Below, piece by piece: positions 13,361-17,430 of a stretch of 17,430 nucleotides of DNA. Source of the DNA: UBA2266 sp964406945 (lineage in GTDB: Bacteria > Planctomycetota > Phycisphaerae > Sedimentisphaerales > Anaerobacaceae). The first letter of the stretch is position 1, and every line of letters starts with the position of its first letter. The position numbers and the translations under genes are program-made. The notes beneath the pieces were generated by a model that saw only the letters and a program-made list of their open reading frames with translations, was not told where the DNA came from and ran no database searches. The stretch is taken from NCBI GenBank assembly GCA_964406945.1, contig CAYOTO010000060.1:1-17430 (forward strand). The letters run 5' to 3'.

Positions 13361-15130
13361 GTGGCAGAAACAGAACTCAACGGGGGCAGGCCGATACGCA
13401 GGGGGCCCTATCCGGAACTGACGCTGCCTGCGATTCTCGTCGGATACGGGATCGGGGTTATAATTGCGATCAGCATCGGCTATGCCAGCCTGAAACTGGG
13501 ATTTTCGATAGAAGGGTCGGAGGTCGCCGCGATTCTGGGCTTCGGGATACTGCGCGGGGTCATGGGGCGCACGAGCATAATCGAGAACAACATCAACCAG
13601 ACTATCGCCAGCGGCGTGAACAGTGCGTCGGCGGGGCTGATGTTCACCGTGCCGGCTCTTTTTATTCTGGACCAGAGGGGCACGGCTGAAGGGCTGACCA
13701 GTTTCAGCCCGGTTCTGATGGTCTTCGCGTGTATCGCGGGCGGGATCCTGGGTGTCGGGTTTATTATTCCGCTTCGAAAGCAGATGATCGATTACGAAAG
13801 GCTCACGTATCCGGGCGGCGTGGCGGTCGCAACCATTCTCAAGTCGCCCGGGGCCGGCGTTCACAAGGCGCTTTTGCTTTTGGCGGGAGTCGGAGCGAGC
13901 GCCCTGATGCACGCCATATCTCTGATTACGGGGTTCGAATACTGGCATATAGGATCGGCGATTGGGCTGCCCGAATATATGAACGGCGTGTGGTCGGTTT
14001 CACTGATGACGGTGGGCGTAGGATTCATATCGGGGCGGGGCGGATTCTCTTTCGTGATAGGCGGTTTCGTGTGCTACTGGATTCTGGCACCGATTCTCAA
14101 TCAGATGGATTTGCTGCCGTCGGCGGCCAGCCTGGCGGAAATGGATTTGGATGTCGCCGAATATATGCGGCTGGAGTTGTTCAGGCCGGTCGGTATTGGC
14201 ATGCTTATCGGCGGAGCGATAACGGGCATTGCACTGGCGCTGCCGTTGATAATCGGGGCGGTCAGGAGTATGCAGTCGGCGGCCAAGACCAAGTCGGCTA
14301 TTTCGAAGGATGAGATGCCGATCAAGCTGTTGTACGTGGGCATCGTCGGGGCGACCATACTGCTGTTTATCATTGCATTGACGAGCGTTCAGGAGATGGG
14401 AATCGTTCGAGGCGCGGTGATGGCGCTGCTGGGGACGATCTGGATATGGGTTGCGGGCGTGGTGCTGTCGGAGTGCATCGGAAGGACGAACTGGTCGCCG
14501 CTGAGCGGTATGACTCTGATAGCGGTGACCATTCTCATTCTAATCAGCCGGGGCCTGGGCGACCGGGCCGCGATCATCAGTTCCATGATGGTGGGAGCGG
14601 CGGCGTGCGTGGCAATGTCGCAGGCGACGGACCTCATGCTCGATTTGAAAACCGGGTACCTGGTCGGGGCGCTGCCGAAAAAGCAGCAGATCGGGCAATT
14701 CCTGGGCGTATGGATCGGGCCGGTGGTAATAGTTGCGCTGATATTCGTGCTGCACAAGGCTTATACTCTTGGAAGCGAAGATCTGGCTGCTCCGCAGGGG
14801 ACGGCTCTGGCGGGTGTTATGGAGGGGATTCTGGGCGCGGATGTCCCGACGGACAAGTACCTGGCCGGGGCCGGACTCGGGGCGCTGCTGAGCGCGAGCG
14901 GAATCGGCGGACTTGGAATTCTGGTGGGTCTGGGATTTTATCTGCCGTTCGCCATAGTGCTGACTTACAGCGTCGGGATGGTGATTAGGATCATCGTAGA
15001 CCGGCGGATGGGACACCGGTTCAGCGATGAAACGGGCATACCGGTTGCGGCCGGGCTGATCGTGGGTGAGGCGTTGATCGGTGTAATTTACGCTCTGTAT
15101 AAGGTCGGTGTGGCGACTTTCAGCGGCTGA
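13361..15130 (+). CDS. OPT-family (oligopeptide transporter-type) membrane transporter
   Basis: 589 residues, almost entirely hydrophobic helices (about 14-16 membrane segments by eye). Family features are PELTLPAILVGYGIGVIIA at the start, SASAGLMFTVPALF, PLRKQMIDYERLTYPGGVAVA, SGRGGFSFVIGGFVCYWILAP, a cytoplasmic KTKSAISKDE loop, and a C-terminal GLGFYLPFAIVLTYSVG. Bacterial OPT proteins are proton-coupled importers of peptides or metal chelates; the substrate is not predictable. The start is GTG 13361 with AGGAG eight bases upstream; reading further upstream to 13247 adds a Cys-rich stretch unlike the family. A two-TM protein follows 18 bases later, probably in one transcript. Confidence 0.92.
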   Translation: MAETELNGGRPIRRGPYPELTLPAILVGYGIGVIIAISIGYASLKLGFSIEGSEVAAILGFGILRGVMGRTSIIENNINQTIASGVNSASAGLMFTVPALFILDQRGTAEGLTSFSPVLMVFACIAGGILGVGFIIPLRKQMIDYERLTYPGGVAVATILKSPGAGVHKALLLLAGVGASALMHAISLITGFEYWHIGSAIGLPEYMNGVWSVSLMTVGVGFISGRGGFSFVIGGFVCYWILAPILNQMDLLPSAASLAEMDLDVAEYMRLELFRPVGIGMLIGGAITGIALALPLIIGAVRSMQSAAKTKSAISKDEMPIKLLYVGIVGATILLFIIALTSVQEMGIVRGAVMALLGTIWIWVAGVVLSECIGRTNWSPLSGMTLIAVTILILISRGLGDRAAIISSMMVGAAACVAMSQATDLMLDLKTGYLVGALPKKQQIGQFLGVWIGPVVIVALIFVLHKAYTLGSEDLAAPQGTALAGVMEGILGADVPTDKYLAGAGLGALLSASGIGGLGILVGLGFYLPFAIVLTYSVGMVIRIIVDRRMGHRFSDETGIPVAAGLIVGEALIGVIYALYKVGVATFSG

Positions 15131-15148
15131 TTTTGGAAGGTGGCTTAG

Positions 15149-15685
15149 ATGAAGTTGATCGGATATCTGGTATTGACGGCGGGATTCCTGGGTGGAGCGT
15201 TGTCGACGGTGGTCGACGCCGAAGAGGTTCGATGGGTTTATTACGGGCTGGGCGCGGTTGCGGCAGTTGTTGGCGTTGGGCTGATAAGGGCGGCCGGTGT
15301 AATGCACAGGACGAGGGGGGACATGACCGAATCCAACATGGCGGCGGTACAAAGCAGTCTGGCAAAAGTGGCGGCCAATATCGCCAAACTGGACGATGAA
15401 AAGGAGTCGATAAACACATACGACGTTCGCCACCGCATAGACGAGCTGTTCGCGGACGATCTGGTGACTTTCGTGGAGGCAAGAGAGAGTATATCGCACG
15501 TGTACGGGCTGCAGGCTTATGCTGATGTGATGAGCAGCTTCGCGGCCGGGGAGCGGTATCTGAATCGTGTGTGGTCGGCTTCGGCGGACGGGTATATCGA
15601 TGAGGTGAACACGTATCTGACGAGGGCCAGAGAGCAATTCTCACACAGCCTGGACGCGGTTGAGGGGCTTGCCGGCAAGGCTTAG
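15149..15685 (+). CDS. Unrecognised two-TM protein downstream of the OPT transporter
   Basis: 178 residues. Two hydrophobic helices (about 4-23 and 29-51) are followed by a soluble helical region (about 55-178) with an amphipathic, possibly coiled-coil stretch MAAVQSSLAKVAANIAKLDD. There are no cysteines and no catalytic motif I can name. The start ATG has AAGGTGG five bases upstream and sits 18 bases after the OPT stop, so it is likely co-translated and could be an accessory or stabilising subunit. I do not recognise the family, and the function is open. Confidence 0.75.
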   Translation: MKLIGYLVLTAGFLGGALSTVVDAEEVRWVYYGLGAVAAVVGVGLIRAAGVMHRTRGDMTESNMAAVQSSLAKVAANIAKLDDEKESINTYDVRHRIDELFADDLVTFVEARESISHVYGLQAYADVMSSFAAGERYLNRVWSASADGYIDEVNTYLTRAREQFSHSLDAVEGLAGKA

Positions 15686-15834
15686 CAGTACTCTCTACAG
15701 TATATCAGCAAGTTCCGCCGGGAATGGCCGTTCGAGGCCCTGATTGCCAGCCGGGCCTGGATGACAGACAGCAGTTCGGATCTTCGCATACGACCGAAGA
15801 ACGGCAACGAGGCCGGCAAAGGGACGGTTTAGGC

Positions 15835-15865
15835 TTGACATTTCCGGATGCCGATGGCATAGTAT
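15835..15865 (+). promoter_or_regulatory. Promoter of the beta-helix protein gene
   Basis: Perfect -35 TTGACA (15835-15840), with -10 CATAGT at a 17-base spacing (15858-15863) or TAGTAT at 19 (15860-15865). The gene starts about 55 bases further on. The stretch 15686-15834 before it shows no gene; it has a TCTTCG/CGAAGA stem without a T-run. Confidence 0.65.
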
Positions 15866-15918
15866 TCTCATGGTTTGCTTTGTCTTCATGCATGAAGTGG
15901 CTCAGGAGAGATGAAATT

Positions 15919-17430
15919 ATGAGAGAACGTGCACTTGCCGGCATTACCTTTTATTGTGCGATTCTGTTTCTCATTCAAGCGTCGGCGCCGGCCGCGACGC
16001 GTCGGTATGCCTTCGCAACAGCCCAGAGCGTGCTGAGGCGGACCGGGGGCTTTGCCGGGGTGGATGAGACGTACAATCTCGCGGGCACGGTAACGCTCAG
16101 CGTCGACATCGCGGGCGGGACGGCGAGTATTGATGGGATTGACTGTGAGTACGGAACCGGGCAGGACCTGTACCAGAGCCTGCATGCGGACCGGCTGCGG
16201 CCGGCGGATGTCAACGAGGCCGGGGCGGTTTTCGATACAGAGCCTTTGCCGGGCGCCCCGTACGTCCGGCTCAACGTCGGCTTCGGCGATGGGTTCATTA
16301 CGCTGGCTGCTTGGTTCTGCGAGCCGTATCCGGACGGGTTCTGCTATGAACTGGATGCAGTGGCCGAGGCAATCCGGGCGGCGGTGATATACGTCGACGA
16401 CGATGCGGCGACGGACGGGGATGGGCACAGTTGGGCGACGGCGTATAAGTATCTGCAGGATGGGTTGGCGGATGCGAATAGTTCGGCGAAGCCGGTGGAG
16501 ATTAGGGTGGCGGCGGGAACTTATCGGCCGGATAGGAGTGCGGCGGAGCCGAATGGGACGGGGGACCGGCTGGCTTCGTTTGAACTATTCAGTGATTTGG
16601 CCCTTGTCGGAGGCTATGCCGGACTCGGCACGCCCGAGCCCAATGACCGAGACCCGCATTTGTATGAGACGATTCTCAGCGGGGATCTGGACAGCAATGA
16701 CGTAGCCGTTGATGATCCATGCGACTTGTGGAATGAATCGACACGATCCGAGAATAGCTGCAATGTTGTCGAAATTGTAAGTGCTTCCGCGATTCGGCTA
16801 GAGGGCTTTACGATCACAGGAGGCTTTGCCAATATCAGTGGTCGTGATGGACCGACTACAACGGCAGAGGGGGCAGGTCTCCGCGCTGTCGAGGTTAACA
16901 ATATAACGGTGAAGGACTGCGTTTTTGTGGGTAACTATGCAAGCTGGAGCCAGGGAGGATGCGGAATCAGCGGTATCGGTATGACGGTGGATAATTGCAG
17001 GTTCACTCGCAATTCATCGAATTTTGGAGGAGGGTTATGGATTGGAGGTTCTGCAATCATACTGTCACAGTGTGAAATCACTGGAAACTGCGGTGATAAC
17101 GGCGGCGGAATGCTTGCAATGGGCGATGTTACCCTTCTGAATTGCATACTGAGTGGCAACATTGCGGGGGCAGGCGGTGGAGCGAGACTGTCTGAGGGTA
17201 CAGTCAGTTTCATGCAATGCGTGATCAAGGACAACTCTGCAGATTGGGGAGGGGGGATAGCGATTGATGGATGGCCCGGTTCGGTAACATATGATTTCCG
17301 TGAATGCGTTTTCTGCAACAATACGGCCGTGACGGACGGTGGAGCCATGTATGTCGCGGCCGAAGGAAATGTCTCACTAGTCCCAAAACAAGCGAGGTTT
17401 TTTGCCGTCTGGTGTGACAGAGGCGGTGGT
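15919..17430 (+). CDS. Secreted right-handed beta-helix protein, 3' end missing
   Basis: Open for 504 codons to the right edge. A signal peptide (MRERALAGITFYCAILFLIQ..., cleavage probably near ASAPAA, about 22-26) is followed by a domain of unknown type (about 30-150) and then the planctomycete-style segment IYVDDDAATDGDGHSWATAYKYLQDGLADA (about 157-186; shown here in part). This leads into parallel beta-helix repeats rich in N-C-x-F and G-G-G motifs, as in pectate-lyase-fold or POMP-like proteins. Such proteins are usually large, outside the cell, with a polysaccharide-binding, polysaccharide-cleaving or adhesive role; no catalytic residue can be assigned. ATG 15919 follows AGGAG by ten bases; an ATG at 15911 in another frame stops at once. 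The final repeat reads oddly (VPKQARFFAVWCD), see findings. Confidence 0.85.
   Translation, partial: MRERALAGITFYCAILFLIQASAPAATRRYAFATAQSVLRRTGGFAGVDETYNLAGTVTLSVDIAGGTASIDGIDCEYGTGQDLYQSLHADRLRPADVNEAGAVFDTEPLPGAPYVRLNVGFGDGFITLAAWFCEPYPDGFCYELDAVAEAIRAAVIYVDDDAATDGDGHSWATAYKYLQDGLADANSSAKPVEIRVAAGTYRPDRSAAEPNGTGDRLASFELFSDLALVGGYAGLGTPEPNDRDPHLYETILSGDLDSNDVAVDDPCDLWNESTRSENSCNVVEIVSASAIRLEGFTITGGFANISGRDGPTTTAEGAGLRAVEVNNITVKDCVFVGNYASWSQGGCGISGIGMTVDNCRFTRNSSNFGGGLWIGGSAIILSQCEITGNCGDNGGGMLAMGDVTLLNCILSGNIAGAGGGARLSEGTVSFMQCVIKDNSADWGGGIAIDGWPGSVTYDFRECVFCNNTAVTDGGAMYVAAEGNVSLVPKQARFFAVWCDRGGG

Noticed and set aside
14540..15637. 365-residue minus-strand frame opposite the OPT transporter and its partner
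   Set aside because: The antisense reading of a hydrophobic GC-rich gene gives a His/Arg/Gln-rich peptide without any recognisable motif.
15776..15803. TCTTCG/CGAAGA stem as a terminator after the OPT operon
   Set aside because: Only six base pairs and no T-run follows.
1..17430. CRISPR arrays, insertion sequences or toxin-antitoxin pairs
   Set aside because: No spaced direct repeats, transposase motifs or paired small toxin/antitoxin genes were seen on either strand.

Overview
The window (17,430 bases, GC-rich) looks like chromosome from an anaerobic or microaerophilic planctomycete, most likely of the Phycisphaerae/Sedimentisphaerales kind. The clues are a Tat-exported formylglycine-type sulfatase, a type II pseudopilin-like protein with the H-X9-DG motif, a large secreted beta-helix protein carrying a 'YVDDDA...W.TAY.YLQ..LADA' segment, tRNA genes without an encoded CCA, and ThiH (oxygen-sensitive) in place of ThiO. 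The taxonomic call is inference from gene content only.

Positions 1-6601 (minus strand) hold a tight, partly overlapping sulfur operon. In order of transcription it is: an Rrf2-family regulator with its own promoter and operator; a small DUF2061 membrane protein; CysH (4Fe-4S APS/PAPS reductase); MetY (O-acetylhomoserine sulfhydrylase type); HcyS (ThiS-like sulfur carrier); HcyF (ThiF/MoeB-like E1 enzyme); HcyD (JAMM protease); and a sulfite reductase fused to a TusA domain, cut by the left edge. The set matches the protein-thiocarboxylate route to homocysteine described in Wolinella succinogenes (HcyS/HcyF/HcyD/MetY/Sir). Sulfate-derived sulfite is reduced to sulfide, loaded on the C terminus of HcyS, transferred to O-acetylhomoserine by MetY, and released by HcyD. 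Here HcyS ends in GGG followed by a four-residue tail (SGLE), so HcyD must first trim it. The sulfite reductase has two complete CX5C...CX3C cysteine sets and a fused TusA sulfur carrier.

Positions 6880-9286 (minus strand) hold a thiamin thiazole operon, thiS-thiG-thiH, under a TPP riboswitch followed by an intrinsic terminator. Its promoter has a perfect -10 inside a 17-base palindrome. The operon has no thiF, so HcyF next door may activate both HcyS and ThiS.

Positions 9399-10163 (plus strand) hold tRNA-Glu(CUC), tadA and tRNA-Ser(GGA). Positions 10286-12948 (minus strand) hold a tiny putative membrane protein, the H-X9-DG pseudopilin-like protein and the sulfatase. Positions 13361-15685 (plus strand) hold an OPT-family transporter and an unrecognised two-TM protein that appear co-transcribed. 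A secreted beta-helix protein starts at 15919 and runs off the right edge.
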